A stretch of DNA of 64,000 bases from assembly GCA_018268355.1 (NCBI GenBank), contig JAFDWR010000001.1, positions 153,961 through 217,960 on the forward strand, given 5' to 3'. The translations under genes were made by a program, and so were the position numbers. Position 1 is the first letter of the stretch, and every line of letters begins with the position of its first letter. This DNA comes from Armatimonadota bacterium. GTDB lineage: Bacteria; Armatimonadota; Fimbriimonadia; Fimbriimonadales; Fimbriimonadaceae. Shown piece by piece: positions 41,323 through 51,674 of this stretch. The notes under the pieces are model-generated. The model saw only the letters and a list, made by a program, of their open reading frames with translations, ran no database searches and was not told the origin of the DNA.

Positions 41323-41412
41323 AAAGTGATCGCCTCACCCCGATTGTGGTGAGGGCAGGGACCCCTTGTCTTTCTTTCCCGACCAAGTACGAACAGGAAA
41401 AGGGAAAAGACT

Positions 41413-42678
41413 ATGCTTCAAGCACTCCTCGCTGGCGTTGCCAGCATCAAGGCGCAGCAAACGCGCATGAACGTGATCGGTAACAACTTGGCTAACGTCA
41501 ACACGACCGCCTATAAGGGCAGCCGCGTCACGTTCCAAGACATGATCGCGCAGACGATTCGTGGTGCAACCCGACCGACGGCAAACCTCGGCGGTACCAA
41601 CGCGATTCAATTCGGCTTGGGTGTGTTGGTCGCCGGCACGGACGTCAACAACGAGCAGGGATCGCTCAACGCGACCAACCGCCCAACCGACATGGCCATC
41701 CAGGGCAACGGCTTCTTCATCACGTCGAACTCCGACCGAATGGCTTACACCCGAGATGGTGCTTGCGACCTTGACGCCGATGGCGTTCTTGTTCACCGCG
41801 CAACTGGTGAGCGCATCGTCGGTTGGTCGGCTGACCCTGCGACGGGTCAAATCGATACCAACAAGACGATTGGAGCGAAGGATAGCCTCCAGATTCCGAT
41901 CGGCTCGCGAACGGCCGTCCAGGTGACCACGATGTCGACCTGGGCCGGAAACCTCGACTCGCGAGAGGTCGTCACGGGCGCTGCTGCGGTCCCGCCGACC
42001 CCGCCGAGCTATCGAACCGCAAACATCCGAGTTTATGACCGACAGGGCGCGCAGCATGACGTCACCCTCCGACTCTACAAGTCGGCTCCGAGCACCTGGA
42101 GCTGGGACGTTGTCGGCACCAACGGCGATACCCTGACCGGTTCCGGCACTCTCGTGTTCGACGCCAACGGTCGACTGCAGACCGGTACGCCGGGAACGAT
42201 CACGGTGACTCCGCCGGCTGGCGCAGCCCCCGCCTTCCCGCTCGATCTCGACTTCAGTGCGATCAGCCAGCTGGCTGCCGAGAGCCAGGTCCAGGCTTCG
42301 AGCCAGAACGGCTTCCCGCCCGGATCGCTCCAGAGCTTCTCGGTGGGCACCGACGGCGTCGTGACGGGCCTCTTCACCAATGGTCTCACCCGTCCCCTCG
42401 GTCAGATTGCCACCGCGATCTTCCCGAACGCGAACGGCCTTGAGCGAATGGGTAACAACATCTGGCGCAACACGGATAACTCAGGTGTGCCCGTCGTGGG
42501 TACTCCCCGAGCCGGTGGTCGCGGTGCGATCAACTCGGGATTCCTTGAGCAGTCGAACGTGGACATCTCGAACGAGTTCACGGACCTGATTGTCACCCAG
42601 CGTGGCTTCCAGGCCAACACCCGCGTCGTCACCACGGTTGATGAGATGCTCCAAGAGCTCCTCAACATGAAGCGATAA
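41413..42678 (+). CDS. flgE: flagellar hook protein FlgE
   Basis: 421 residues. The N-terminal flagellar rod/hook motif is MNVIGNNLANVNTTAYKGSRVTFQDM and the C-terminal one is NVDISNEFTDLIVTQRGFQANTRVVTTVDEMLQELLNMKR. The middle domains with QGNGFFITSNSDRMAYTRDG match FlgE. Subunit of the universal joint. Last gene of the operon; a strong terminator follows. Confidence 0.95.
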   Translation: MLQALLAGVASIKAQQTRMNVIGNNLANVNTTAYKGSRVTFQDMIAQTIRGATRPTANLGGTNAIQFGLGVLVAGTDVNNEQGSLNATNRPTDMAIQGNGFFITSNSDRMAYTRDGACDLDADGVLVHRATGERIVGWSADPATGQIDTNKTIGAKDSLQIPIGSRTAVQVTTMSTWAGNLDSREVVTGAAAVPPTPPSYRTANIRVYDRQGAQHDVTLRLYKSAPSTWSWDVVGTNGDTLTGSGTLVFDANGRLQTGTPGTITVTPPAGAAPAFPLDLDFSAISQLAAESQVQASSQNGFPPGSLQSFSVGTDGVVTGLFTNGLTRPLGQIATAIFPNANGLERMGNNIWRNTDNSGVPVVGTPRAGGRGAINSGFLEQSNVDISNEFTDLIVTQRGFQANTRVVTTVDEMLQELLNMKR

Positions 42679-42702
42679 GCCTAACCTGATCCCTTGAAGC
42701 AC

Positions 42703-42735
42703 GGCCCGCCCGGAACCTCTCCCGGCGGGCCTTTT
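42703..42735 (+). terminator. terminator after flgE
   Basis: GGCCCGCC and GGCGGGCC stem with a 13-nt internal region (partly paired) followed by TTTT. It sits between the convergent flgE and ispDF genes. Confidence 0.85.
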
Positions 42736-42742
42736 GCTGCGT

Positions 42743-43819
42743 TTAGGGCCTTCGGAAGCGGCTCAGGGTGGCGGTGGCAAAGGCGGCGATGCCTTCGCCG
42801 CGTCCAATCGCACCGAGGCCTTCTTGGGTGGTCGCTTTGATGCTGACGTCGTCTTCTTCGAGACCGGTGGCCTCGGCGATGACCGCGCGGATCTCCTCGG
42901 CGCGAGGCATGATGCGCGGGTGCTCCGCTTGCACCGCGATGTCGAGGTGGCGAACCCGCCAGCCCTTCTCGCCCGCGATCCGCACCGCTTCTTTGACGAA
43001 GAGGCTCGACCGCTGTCCCTTCCACTTCGGGTCGGAAGGAGGGAAGTGGACGCCGATGTCGCCCGCCGAAGCACCCCCGAGGATGGCGTCGGTCACCGCG
43101 TGGAGGATGACGTCGGCATCGGAGTGGCCTTCGAGTCCCGGCTTGTGGTCGAAGAGCACGCCGCCTAGCCAAAGCTCGCGCCCGGGGTCAGTGCTGAACC
43201 GGTGGACGTCATAGCCGAGCCCGGTCCTGAATTCGGGTGAAAGGAGGAGGGATTCGGCGCGCTGGAGATCGTCGGGATAAGTCAATTTGAAGTTCCTTGG
43301 GTCGCCGAGAACGACCTCGAAGGGGTGGCCGGCAGCCCGCAGGTATGCGAGGTCGTCGGTGAAGTCGGCGGTGGTCGCATAGGCCTCGCGGAGCCAATCG
43401 ACGCGGCCGCCTTGAGGGGTTTGCATCATGAAGACGCCGTCGCGGGGGAGGATGTCGCCGCCTTCGTTGCGGAGGGTATCCACCGCCGGGATCGCCGCTC
43501 CTGCCGCGCCAACCCGCTCGATCGCTTCGATCACGCGGCTGATGACGTCGTGGCTGAGGCCAGGCCGCGCGCCGTCGTGAAGCAAGAGGATTTCGGCATC
43601 GGTGTGCGCGAGGGCAGCTCGCACCGAATCGGGCCTTGTTTCGCCCCCGGGGACGGTACCGTCGGGACCGACCAGGCAGACCTCATCGACGCGCGGATGG
43701 GAGGCGAGGGCATCGAACGACCAACGCCAAACGGGGATGCCGCCAAGGGTGAGCCGAACCTTATCTGCCCCGAACCGTCGGCCCGAGCCTGCAGCAAGGA
43801 CGGCGGCCGCGATCTTCAT
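42743..43819 (-). CDS. ispDF: bifunctional IspD/IspF (MEP isoprenoid pathway)
   Basis: 358 residues. The IspD cytidylyltransferase half (1-190) has AAVLAAGSGRRFGADK and LLHDGARPGLSHDVI. The IspF half (195-358) has metal ligands in GLGYDVHRF and GHSDADVILHAVTDAILGG, then KATTQEGLGAIGRGEGIAA. It makes CDP-ME and then cyclises CDP-ME2P to MEcPP; the intermediate kinase IspE is not in the window. ATGA overlap with the PIN-TRAM gene implies coupled translation. Confidence 0.96.
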   Translation of the reverse strand: MKIAAAVLAAGSGRRFGADKVRLTLGGIPVWRWSFDALASHPRVDEVCLVGPDGTVPGGETRPDSVRAALAHTDAEILLLHDGARPGLSHDVISRVIEAIERVGAAGAAIPAVDTLRNEGGDILPRDGVFMMQTPQGGRVDWLREAYATTADFTDDLAYLRAAGHPFEVVLGDPRNFKLTYPDDLQRAESLLLSPEFRTGLGYDVHRFSTDPGRELWLGGVLFDHKPGLEGHSDADVILHAVTDAILGGASAGDIGVHFPPSDPKWKGQRSSLFVKEAVRIAGEKGWRVRHLDIAVQAEHPRIMPRAEEIRAVIAEATGLEEDDVSIKATTQEGLGAIGRGEGIAAFATATLSRFRRP

Positions 43820-44991
43820 GGCTTCTTCGAGCGCTTGCGGGATTCGGCGTCATCCACCTCGACCTCGTCCTCGATTTCGCCAAAGATGAGCTTGCCGCGC
43901 TCGGTTTGGATGACCTGGGTGACCTCGACGTTCACCTCTTGATTCATGCGGTACTTGCCACCTTCGATGACGACCATCGTGCCGTCGTCCAGATAGCCGA
44001 TGCCTTGTCCGGCTTGGTTGCCCTCGCGAATGATCGTGACCTTGAGATGCTCGGTCGGGAGAACGTTTGGCCGAAGCGAGAGGGCGAGGTCGTTAATGTT
44101 GAGGACGCGAACGTCTTGGAGCCGCGCGACCTGGTTGAGGTTGTGGTCGTTGGTCACGAGGTCCGCGCCAAGGAGCACCGCGAGCTGGACGAGGCGAGAA
44201 TCCACCGGTTCCTTGCTGCCGCGGAGCAGGCGGTCGTGGACCTTCACCTCAAGCTGAAAATCTTGTTGAAGGTGGCGCAGGACGTCGAGCCCGCGCTTGC
44301 CTCGCTGACGGCGAAGCCCATCCGCGCTGTCGGCGATGAACTGGAGCTCGTCGAGGACAAACCCTGGGACATACAGCTGGCCTTCGAGAAATCCACTGCG
44401 CACGACGTCGTAGATCCGGCCGTCGATGATCACGTTCGTATCGAGAATCTTGATTCCCGAACGGCGAGCGCGTCCGCGCGACTTGCTCCATGGCAGGAAC
44501 TCGTCAATCGAGTTCAGCGCATAGACCATGATCGCGGCGAGGCCGACCATCAGGACGATCAAGATGAAACCAATCGTGGCAATCGGAATGCCGAGCGCCT
44601 GGAAGAACACCACGAACGGCAGCGAGAGCAGAACGCCCAGGACGATGCCCGCGATGGTGGTGGCCTTTTGGCCGCCGTCGAACTTGTCCCAGCGCGCAAC
44701 AAGCTTCTCGGCGAGGTTGATGAGCATCGCGCCCACCAAGGCGCCGACCGCCGCACCGAGGACGACATAGACGGTGAGAACCGCGAAACCGGGGGTTGGC
44801 TTCTGCTCGGTCGGCGAAAGCGGCCCACGGATCAGTTCAAACAGCCAAATGTAAGTTGACGACGCGTAAGGCAGGAAGAGAAAGCCGCCGACCACCGCAA
44901 AGCCCAGCAGGAAGATCATGCGGAAGACGCCCCTCTCGCGGATATCCGCAAGGAGGCTCTTCTTTCCAAACTGAGCGAAGAACTTCACCAT
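43816..44991 (-). CDS. membrane PIN-TRAM domain protein (YacL type)
   Basis: 391 residues. Four membrane helices (about 22-160) precede a PIN ribonuclease-like domain with acidic residues in IKILDTNVIIDGRIYD, PVDSRLVQLAVLLGADLVTNDHNLNQVA, and a TRAM RNA-binding domain (about 300-370). AAGG lies 7 nt before the ATG. Widespread in Firmicutes and relatives, often next to ispD/ispF as here; the substrate RNA is unknown. Confidence 0.93.
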   Translation of the reverse strand: MVKFFAQFGKKSLLADIRERGVFRMIFLLGFAVVGGFLFLPYASSTYIWLFELIRGPLSPTEQKPTPGFAVLTVYVVLGAAVGALVGAMLINLAEKLVARWDKFDGGQKATTIAGIVLGVLLSLPFVVFFQALGIPIATIGFILIVLMVGLAAIMVYALNSIDEFLPWSKSRGRARRSGIKILDTNVIIDGRIYDVVRSGFLEGQLYVPGFVLDELQFIADSADGLRRQRGKRGLDVLRHLQQDFQLEVKVHDRLLRGSKEPVDSRLVQLAVLLGADLVTNDHNLNQVARLQDVRVLNINDLALSLRPNVLPTEHLKVTIIREGNQAGQGIGYLDDGTMVVIEGGKYRMNQEVNVEVTQVIQTERGKLIFGEIEDEVEVDDAESRKRSKKP

Positions 44992-45000
44992 GGCTGCGCC

Positions 45001-46404
45001 TTACTTTTGGCTGATCACTTTCACCTGGACCTTTCCCAAGAAGGGGAACGTGAAGGCCTCTTCCACGTTTCCGTGGGCGAGCTTCACATGGGCAGCACTG
45101 ACCTGAAGATCGGGCGACGTCGAGTCAATAGGGTACCAGTTCGCGCCGTCATAGACTTCCACCCACGCATGGTAGTAGAAGCTGCCGTCCCACGAGACGA
45201 GGCCGCTGCAAACCCGGGTGGGAATCCCCGCTGCGCGCATGAGGGTGCCGGTGAGGATCGCGTAATCGCGGCAAACGCCTTCTTTGCTTCGATAGACCTC
45301 AACCGCATCGCGCAGGATGCCAATCCCCGCGTTTGGCTTCATCCGCTGGAAGACGTATTGGTGGATGCGCCGGACCACCGTCTTGAAGTCTTTGGCCCCG
45401 TCGGTTGCAGCCTTGACGATCGGCTTCCAGCGCGGGTGGTTGCTGTCGATGTGCAGACTGGGCTTGAGGTAGCGCGTGTTGAGGGACCGCAGGGCCGAGA
45501 CCGGCGGATTCTTCATGTCGGTCGCGCGGGGCGGGTGGATCGTGATCGCCGCGCCATTCTCGATGACCTTGACCGTCTGAAACTTGTCGCTCGGGACTGC
45601 ACTGAGGTCGCGTCCCGTGATCTCGATGGCGAGTTCGCGCAGCTTGGCGGGATTCTTCAGCGGCGGGGTCGGCACGATCTTGGTGCTCTCAGCGAGGTCC
45701 ACCGGGCCGCCCTTGCCTTCATCTTTGCCCAGCGCGACCTCTTTGGTCACGGGGAGCATCTCGATCCCCATCGGCGCCTCCGCCTTCACGAACTCGCCGG
45801 AATCGGAGACGAAGACCGTGGTGTCGGCGCGCGGGTCCTTCAGCAAGACCTTGTTTGCCGTGACCTCTTTGCCATTCACGGTGACGGTAGTCGGCCCCAC
45901 CCATTCCACGCCATTCTTAATGAAGCTGGCGGTGGTGGGGTCGAGGACATAAAAGCTCTTGGATGCGCCCTTCTTGTTCGGCATCGCGAGGAACGCACCG
46001 AGGGCGTCGTCCACCACGGGTAAATCGGTGGGGACGTCGATGGTGCGCTTGGTGACTTCGCCGGAGTTGTTGAGCGTCAGGTCCACTTTCTTGCCGTTGA
46101 ACCTCGCGAGGGTGTTCTGGGTGCGGCCTGCGCTGTCTGATTTGGCCTCAATCGCAAGGAGCTTGCCACCCGCGGACCACGTCCGCGTGAGAATGTTCAG
46201 CTTCATCGGCGTGCCGAGCATCCCAAGGTCCATCGCGGTGAGCGACTCGGTCAACTTCGCGGGTTTGCCTTCAAATGTGGAGTTCGACTCGCTGTAGCGG
46301 GCATAGCCGACCTTTGTCCCATTGATGAAGATTCCAATCCATTCTTCCGCCGCGCCGAGGCAAGCAAGCGCGAAGCAAAGGACAATTCCCGCGAGTTTTC
46401 GCAT
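45001..46404 (-). CDS. exported transglutaminase-like protein
   Basis: 467 residues from the ATG at 46404, which starts a clear signal peptide (MRKLAGIVLCFALACLGAAEEW) and has TACACT 7 nt upstream. A beta-rich N-terminal region is followed by a transglutaminase core with Cys378 (KEGVCRDYAILTGTLMRAAG), His412 (YYHAWVEVYDG) and Asp427 (WYPIDST). Such bacterial proteins are thought to act as peptidases or amidases in the envelope. First gene of a probable operon with PIN-TRAM and ispDF. Confidence 0.9.
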   Translation of the reverse strand: MRKLAGIVLCFALACLGAAEEWIGIFINGTKVGYARYSESNSTFEGKPAKLTESLTAMDLGMLGTPMKLNILTRTWSAGGKLLAIEAKSDSAGRTQNTLARFNGKKVDLTLNNSGEVTKRTIDVPTDLPVVDDALGAFLAMPNKKGASKSFYVLDPTTASFIKNGVEWVGPTTVTVNGKEVTANKVLLKDPRADTTVFVSDSGEFVKAEAPMGIEMLPVTKEVALGKDEGKGGPVDLAESTKIVPTPPLKNPAKLRELAIEITGRDLSAVPSDKFQTVKVIENGAAITIHPPRATDMKNPPVSALRSLNTRYLKPSLHIDSNHPRWKPIVKAATDGAKDFKTVVRRIHQYVFQRMKPNAGIGILRDAVEVYRSKEGVCRDYAILTGTLMRAAGIPTRVCSGLVSWDGSFYYHAWVEVYDGANWYPIDSTSPDLQVSAAHVKLAHGNVEEAFTFPFLGKVQVKVISQK

Positions 46405-46565
46405 GTCGATAAGTGTAACGAAGCAGGCATCGCTCTCGTTCGCCAAGAGGTCGAAACTCGTCGAAAGTCGAGGAAATGGGGAACGAATCGCCTCTGGGAG
46501 TCGCAGAATGCATCGACACCCCTTGCAACGAGCCCGTTGCTTGCGCGGTAGGATTCTAACGCCCC

Positions 46566-49307
46566 ATGGCCACCAAACTTGTCATTGTCGAATCGCCTGC
46601 CAAGGCGAAAACCATCGGAAGCTATCTCGGCTCCGACTACGAGGTGGTGGCAAGCGTTGGCCATATCCGTGACCTTCCGACCAACGCGAAGGGACTTCCG
46701 CCCGAACTCAAGAAGAAGTGGTGGGCCGATTACGCCGTCGATGTGGATAACGGTTTCGAGCCCATCTACGAGGTATCCCCCGCCAAACAGGCCCAGGTCA
46801 GCAAGCTTCGGCAGGCGATGAAAGGGAAGACCGAGCTCGTGCTCGCAACGGACGAAGACCGCGAAGGCGAATCCATCTCTTGGCATCTCCTGAGCGTCCT
46901 GAACCCGAGCAAGTCGACCACGATCAAGCGAATCGCTTTCCATGAGATCACGAAGGAAGCGATCCTCAACGCTCTGAAGAACCCGCGTCAGATCGATGAG
47001 GACCTCGTCGAGGCCCAGGAAACGCGCCGCATCCTTGACCGGCTTTATGGCTACACGCTTTCGCCCGTGCTTTGGTCGCTGGTGACCAAGAACCTGAGCG
47101 CAGGCCGCGTCCAGAGTCCGGCGGTCCGATTGATCGTCGAACGCGAGATGGACCGGCGTCGATTCCGCAGTTCGACCTACTGGGACCTTCGGGCGCACCT
47201 GGAGGATAAGGGCATCAAGTTCACTGCCGACCTCCAGTCGGTCGATGGCAAGTCGGTGGCGTCGGGCTCGGACTTTGACCCTCTCACCGGTCAGCTGAAG
47301 AGCGGCTCGAAGGCGTTTTGGCTGGATGAGGCAGCGGCTTCGACCCTGGCCACCGCCCTCGAAGGCGTCACCCCCTACGCGGTCCACTCGGTCGAAGCGA
47401 AGGACAAGAAGGAATACCCCGCGCCGCCGTTCATGACGACGACGCTCCAGCAAGAGGCGAACCGCAAGTTTGGCTTTGCCGCCGACCGCACGATGCGCAT
47501 CGCCCAGACCCTCTATGAAGGCGTCCAGCTTGGCGGTGAGCAGATCGGTCTCATCACCTACATGCGAACCGACTCGCTGACCCTCAGCGGCGACGCGGTC
47601 AACCGCATCCGCGAGCACATCGGCAAGCAGTATTCCGACTGCCTCCCCGCGAAGCCAAACGTCTACACGAGCAAGGTTCGCAACGCTCAAGAAGCGCACG
47701 AGGCGATCCGCCCCACCGACATTCGTCGTCGCCCCGCTGACCTTGCCAACGTCCTCAATCAGGACCAACTGAAGATCTACGATCTGATCTGGAAGCGCAC
47801 CGTTGCCTGCCAGATGAAGCCTGCCGACGTTCGCCTCACCGAGGTCATTCTCGACGCGACGCCGCGAGCCAACCCGGTCGGAAAGTCGCTCAAGTTCCGG
47901 TCTTCGGGCAAGCAGATCCTCTTCGACGGCTTCCGTCGCGTGTATTTTGAGGACTCCGACGACCCCGAGGCCGAGATGGAGAACGCCGAGCGCCGACTCC
48001 CGATCCTGGCGCAGGGCCAAAGCGTGGCCTGCCAGTCGCTCGGTGCGCTCAGCCACACCACCCAGCCGCCCGCCCGCTACACCGACGCGAGCCTCATCAA
48101 GAAGCTTGAGGAAATGGGCATCGGTCGACCGTCGACCTACGCCTCGATCATCAGCGTGATCACCGAGCGCGGCTACGTTCGCAAGCAGGGCCGACAACTC
48201 ATCCCGACCTTCCTCGCCGTGATGACGATGGAGGTGCTCCAGAACCACTTTGGTGAGTTCGTCGAGTACGACTTCACCCGTGAGCTCGACGAATCCCTCG
48301 ATGACATCGCGAACGGCAAGTCGAACCGAATCGCCTATCTAGAAGCCTTCTTCCTCGGCCATGGCGACCAGCCCGGACTGAAGGCCGCGGTCGAAAGCCG
48401 GAAGCGGGAAATCCCTTATCCAAACTTCCATGTCGGCGATCACCCCGAATCGGGCAAGCCGATTATCGTTCGGCTGGGCAAGGGCGGCGACCCGTTCCTC
48501 CAGCTCGGCGATGCGGAAGAAAAGACCTTTGCGAGCGTCCCCGAAGACCTCGCCCCTGGCGATCTGACCTTGGAACACGCCCTGGAGCTCTTTGACAAGA
48601 AGCCGCGCCAGGCGGAGTCGATCGGCGTCCACCCGGCGAGTGGTCGAAACCTCCTGCTGAAGCAGCGGCAGGGCTACTACCTCGAGGTCGAACGCACGCC
48701 CGAGGAGATTGAGGCGAAGGTGAAGCCGACCTGGGTTAGCCTGCCTCAAAACGTCGATCCGCGCACGCTGACGCAGGATGACCTCGACTACCTTTGCGGC
48801 CTTCCCAAGGAGATTGGCAAGCACACCGATTCCGGCGCGCCGATCACCTTCCACCTGGGCAAGTTTGGGCCCTACATCCAGTGCGAGAAGGAGATCCGCA
48901 ACGTCCCCGACTGGCGGGGTGGCCTGACCCTCGCGGTCGGCGAAGCAGTCGCGATCCTGGCCGCACCGAAGACGCGGGGGGCACGGGCGGCGACGGGGCC
49001 GCTCCAAGATTTCGGCGAGCTCGAAGGCGCGGCGGGTGCGGTTCGCGTTCTCGCAGGACGATTTGGCCCCTACGTCACCGATGGCGAAGTCAACGCAACC
49101 CTTCCGCGTGGCACCGATCCGCTCACTCTCACCGCGGAGCGCGCGCTAGAGCTTCTGGCCGCCAAGCGAGCGGCAGGACCTTCGACGAAGCCCGCCAAGC
49201 GCGGCGCACGGGGTCGAACGACCGCGGCAAGGCCAGCCGCCGCCAAGAAGGCACCCGCGAAGAAGCCAGGAGCGAAGAAATCCACGACCAAGAAGCCGAA
49301 GAAGTAG
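46566..49307 (+). CDS. topA: DNA topoisomerase I
   Basis: 913 residues. Toprim: KLVIVESPAKAKTIGSYL and LVLATDEDREGESISWHLL. Catalytic Tyr332 in QIGLITYMRTDSLTLS. The C-terminus carries TopA repeat modules (GVHPASGRNLLLKQRQGYYL; APITFHLGKFGPYIQCEKE; VRVLAGRFGPYVTDGEVNA) without zinc fingers and ends in a Lys/Ala-rich, histone-H1-like tail (about 875-913). It relaxes negative supercoils. Confidence 0.97.
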   Translation: MATKLVIVESPAKAKTIGSYLGSDYEVVASVGHIRDLPTNAKGLPPELKKKWWADYAVDVDNGFEPIYEVSPAKQAQVSKLRQAMKGKTELVLATDEDREGESISWHLLSVLNPSKSTTIKRIAFHEITKEAILNALKNPRQIDEDLVEAQETRRILDRLYGYTLSPVLWSLVTKNLSAGRVQSPAVRLIVEREMDRRRFRSSTYWDLRAHLEDKGIKFTADLQSVDGKSVASGSDFDPLTGQLKSGSKAFWLDEAAASTLATALEGVTPYAVHSVEAKDKKEYPAPPFMTTTLQQEANRKFGFAADRTMRIAQTLYEGVQLGGEQIGLITYMRTDSLTLSGDAVNRIREHIGKQYSDCLPAKPNVYTSKVRNAQEAHEAIRPTDIRRRPADLANVLNQDQLKIYDLIWKRTVACQMKPADVRLTEVILDATPRANPVGKSLKFRSSGKQILFDGFRRVYFEDSDDPEAEMENAERRLPILAQGQSVACQSLGALSHTTQPPARYTDASLIKKLEEMGIGRPSTYASIISVITERGYVRKQGRQLIPTFLAVMTMEVLQNHFGEFVEYDFTRELDESLDDIANGKSNRIAYLEAFFLGHGDQPGLKAAVESRKREIPYPNFHVGDHPESGKPIIVRLGKGGDPFLQLGDAEEKTFASVPEDLAPGDLTLEHALELFDKKPRQAESIGVHPASGRNLLLKQRQGYYLEVERTPEEIEAKVKPTWVSLPQNVDPRTLTQDDLDYLCGLPKEIGKHTDSGAPITFHLGKFGPYIQCEKEIRNVPDWRGGLTLAVGEAVAILAAPKTRGARAATGPLQDFGELEGAAGAVRVLAGRFGPYVTDGEVNATLPRGTDPLTLTAERALELLAAKRAAGPSTKPAKRGARGRTTAARPAAAKKAPAKKPGAKKSTTKKPKK

Positions 49308-49309
49308 CC

Positions 49310-49741
49310 TTGCAGGTTCGCCAAGTCCCGTTTGAGGACTTGGCGCGCCTCGGGCTGATCGAGTTGCGCCACCAGGTGCTCCGCGCGCCGCTGGGGCTCG
49401 ATTTCACCGCCGAAGAGCTCGCCGCCGAACACGACCAGGTCCACTTTGGAGCATTCGAGGGCGAACGCCTCGTGGGTGTGCTTGTCATGGTGCCGGCGGG
49501 CACAATGGCAAAGATGCGCCAGGTCGCGGTGAACCCAGACGACCAAGGTCGCGGCATCGCCCGACTGATGATCCAAGCGAGCGAAGCCTGGGCGGTTCAG
49601 GCTGGGTTCGCGGTGATCGTGCTCCATGCCCGCGCGAACGTCGTCCCGATGTACGAAAAGCTCGGCTACGAGGTCTTCGGCGAACCGTTCGAAGAGGTCA
49701 CGATTCCGCACTGCAAGATGCGGAAATCGCTTACATCCTGA
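49310..49741 (+). CDS. GNAT-family N-acetyltransferase
   Basis: 143 residues from a TTG at 49310, just 2 nt after topA. The acetyl-CoA motif is [20 protein letters not shown], and [23 protein letters not shown] is the typical motif B end. No ATG is available before the fold begins. The substrate is unknown; likely cotranscribed with topA. Its end overlaps the convergent carboxyltransferase by 11 nt. Confidence 0.85.
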   Translation: MQVRQVPFEDLARLGLIELRHQVLRAPLGLDFTAEELAAEHDQVHFGAFEGERLVGVLVMVPAGTMAKMRQVAVNPDDQGRGIARLMIQASEAWAVQAGFAVIVLHARANVVPMYEKLGYEVFGEPFEEVTIPHCKMRKSLTS

Positions 49742-51335
49742 ACATGCTGAATCCGGCGGGCTTGTCGGGCGCGTTCATCGCTGCCTCGATGCCAAGGGCT
49801 AGGACGCGCCGCGTGTCAACCGGGTCGATCACGCCATCATCCCAAAGCCGCGCGGTCGAGAAGTAGGCGCTGGATTCCGCGGCGTACTTCTCGAGCGTCG
49901 GAGCCTTGAACGCCTCTTGCTCTTCCGGGGTCATCGTCTCGCCCTTCGCGGCAAGCTGGTCCATCTTGACGGTCAGGAGCACGTTGGCCGCCTGTTCACC
50001 GCCCATCACCGAGATACGCGCGTTTGGCCACATCCAGAGCTGGCGAGGACCGTAGGCCCGGCCGCACATGCCGTAGTTGCCCGCGCCGTAGCTGCCGCCG
50101 ATCACGACGGTGAACTTGGGGACGTTGGCGGTGGAAACCGCCGTCACGAGCTTCGCGCCGTTCTTCGCGATCCCCTCGTTCTCATACTTCCGGCCAACCA
50201 TGAAGCCGGTGATGTTCTGCAGGAAGACAAGCGGGATGCCGCGTTGACAGCAAAGCTCGATGAAGTGCGCGCCCTTGAGTGCGCTCTCGGAAAAGAGGAT
50301 GCCGTCGTTGGCGAGGATGCCGACCTGATGGCCGTGAATCCGGGCGAAGCCGCAGATCAGAGTGGTGCCATAGCGGGCCTTGAACTCCTGGAACTTCGAG
50401 CCGTCGAGGAGCCTTGCAAGGACCTCGCGCATGTTCAGCGGGACCTTCGGGTTCGCGGGAAGCAGGGAATAGAGGTCTTCGGCGGGATAAAGCGGGTCTT
50501 CGACCGGGAAGGCGTGGCGAATGTCGCGCTTGGGGCCGAAGTTCTCGATGATGTTGCGCACGATCTGGAGCGCGTGCTCATCGTCGTCGGCGAGGTGGTC
50601 GGCCACACCGGAAAGGCGCGTGTGGACGTCGCCGCCGCCGAGGTCCTCGGAGCTGACTTCCTCGCCCGTCGCCGCCTTCACGAGGGGCGGTCCGCCGAGA
50701 AAGATCGTGCCCTGGCCCTTGACGATGACGGTCTCGTCGCTCATCGCGGGGACATAGGCGCCGCCCGCCGTGCACGAGCCCATCACCGCCGCAATCTGGG
50801 GGATGCCGCGGGCGCTGAGGTTGGCCTGGTTATAGAAAATGCGCCCGAAGTGGTCTTTGTCGGGGAAGACCTCGCTCTGGAGCGGCAGAAACGCGCCGCC
50901 GCTGTCGACGAGGTAGATGCAGGGCAGGTCGTTCTCGAGGGCGATCTCTTGGGCCCGGAGGTGCTTTTTGACCGTGATCGGATAGTAGGTTCCGCCCTTC
51001 ACGGTGGCGTCGTTCGCCACGATGACGACCTCGTGGCCATGCACGCGGCCGATGCCGGTCACAACGCCGGCGGAGGGGGCGTCACCGCCATACATGCCGT
51101 CGGCGGCCAGCGAGCTGAATTCGAGGAAGGGAGAGCCCTCATCCACGAGGGTGGTGATGCGTTCCCGGGCAAGGAGTTTGCCGCGCTTTTTGTGCTTGGC
51201 GACCGCTTCTTCGCCGCCGCCCTTGAGCGCGACGCGCATCTTTTCGCGGAACTCGTCGAGGATCGGATCCATCGCCGCGCGATTGGCTCGGTGCTCTTCG
51301 TCGAGCAGGTTCACTTGGCTAGCCAACACTTCCAT
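49731..51335 (-). CDS. acyl-CoA carboxylase carboxyltransferase subunit (methylcrotonyl/propionyl-CoA type)
   Basis: 534 residues from the ATG at 51335; an upstream in-frame extension to 51452 lacks family similarity. Marks are [77 protein letters not shown] and [22 protein letters not shown]. The long spacing and [12 protein letters not shown] favour methylcrotonyl-CoA carboxylase beta over propionyl-CoA. The biotin-carboxylase partner is not in the window. Confidence 0.9.
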   Translation of the reverse strand: MEVLASQVNLLDEEHRANRAAMDPILDEFREKMRVALKGGGEEAVAKHKKRGKLLARERITTLVDEGSPFLEFSSLAADGMYGGDAPSAGVVTGIGRVHGHEVVIVANDATVKGGTYYPITVKKHLRAQEIALENDLPCIYLVDSGGAFLPLQSEVFPDKDHFGRIFYNQANLSARGIPQIAAVMGSCTAGGAYVPAMSDETVIVKGQGTIFLGGPPLVKAATGEEVSSEDLGGGDVHTRLSGVADHLADDDEHALQIVRNIIENFGPKRDIRHAFPVEDPLYPAEDLYSLLPANPKVPLNMREVLARLLDGSKFQEFKARYGTTLICGFARIHGHQVGILANDGILFSESALKGAHFIELCCQRGIPLVFLQNITGFMVGRKYENEGIAKNGAKLVTAVSTANVPKFTVVIGGSYGAGNYGMCGRAYGPRQLWMWPNARISVMGGEQAANVLLTVKMDQLAAKGETMTPEEQEAFKAPTLEKYAAESSAYFSTARLWDDGVIDPVDTRRVLALGIEAAMNAPDKPAGFSMFRM

Positions 51336-51396
51336 CGTCGGAAGAATGATAGCTTTACTGGGATGGCCCGCGCCGAAGGTTCCGACAATTCGGACC

Positions 51397-51597
51397 ATGC
51401 GAGAACGAATTTGGTTCGTCATCCAAGGTTGGAACACCTCGCGCAAGCACAAGGATGGAGTGCTTACGATTTCTGGGCTGTTGGTGGCGGGTGTGGTGAC
51501 GTTTGGCTGGCTCGGCGGCCTTTATGGGGCGAAGACGTCGGCAGGGATTGACCTCTTGCCGAACGCGCACCTCAGCAACGTGATCGGCACGCGGTAG
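51397..51597 (+). CDS. possible small membrane protein
   Basis: 66 residues from the ATG at 51397, with one hydrophobic helix ([23 protein letters not shown]). It lies divergent from the carboxyltransferase start and convergent to rho. There is no Shine-Dalgarno and no homology I recognise, so it may be a chance frame. Confidence 0.4.
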   Translation: MRERIWFVIQGWNTSRKHKDGVLTISGLLVAGVVTFGWLGGLYGAKTSAGIDLLPNAHLSNVIGTR

Positions 51598-51637
51598 GAA
51601 TCCGCCTTAGGCGTCCCGGTGGGGAAAAGGGGTGAAT

Positions 51638-51664
51638 CCCCCTCAGGCCCCGCGCCTGAGGGGG
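51638..51664 (-). terminator. rho-gene terminator
   Basis: A perfect 11-bp stem (CCCCCTCAGGC with complement) and 5-nt loop, 10 nt after the rho stop; the minus-strand tail is ATTCACCCCTTTTCC. Confidence 0.7.
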
Positions 51665-51674
51665 AAGAGGGGCG

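Noticed and set aside
46251-48248. Open minus-strand frame of 665 codons across topA
   Set aside because: Antisense to TopA; composition is that of a shadow frame.
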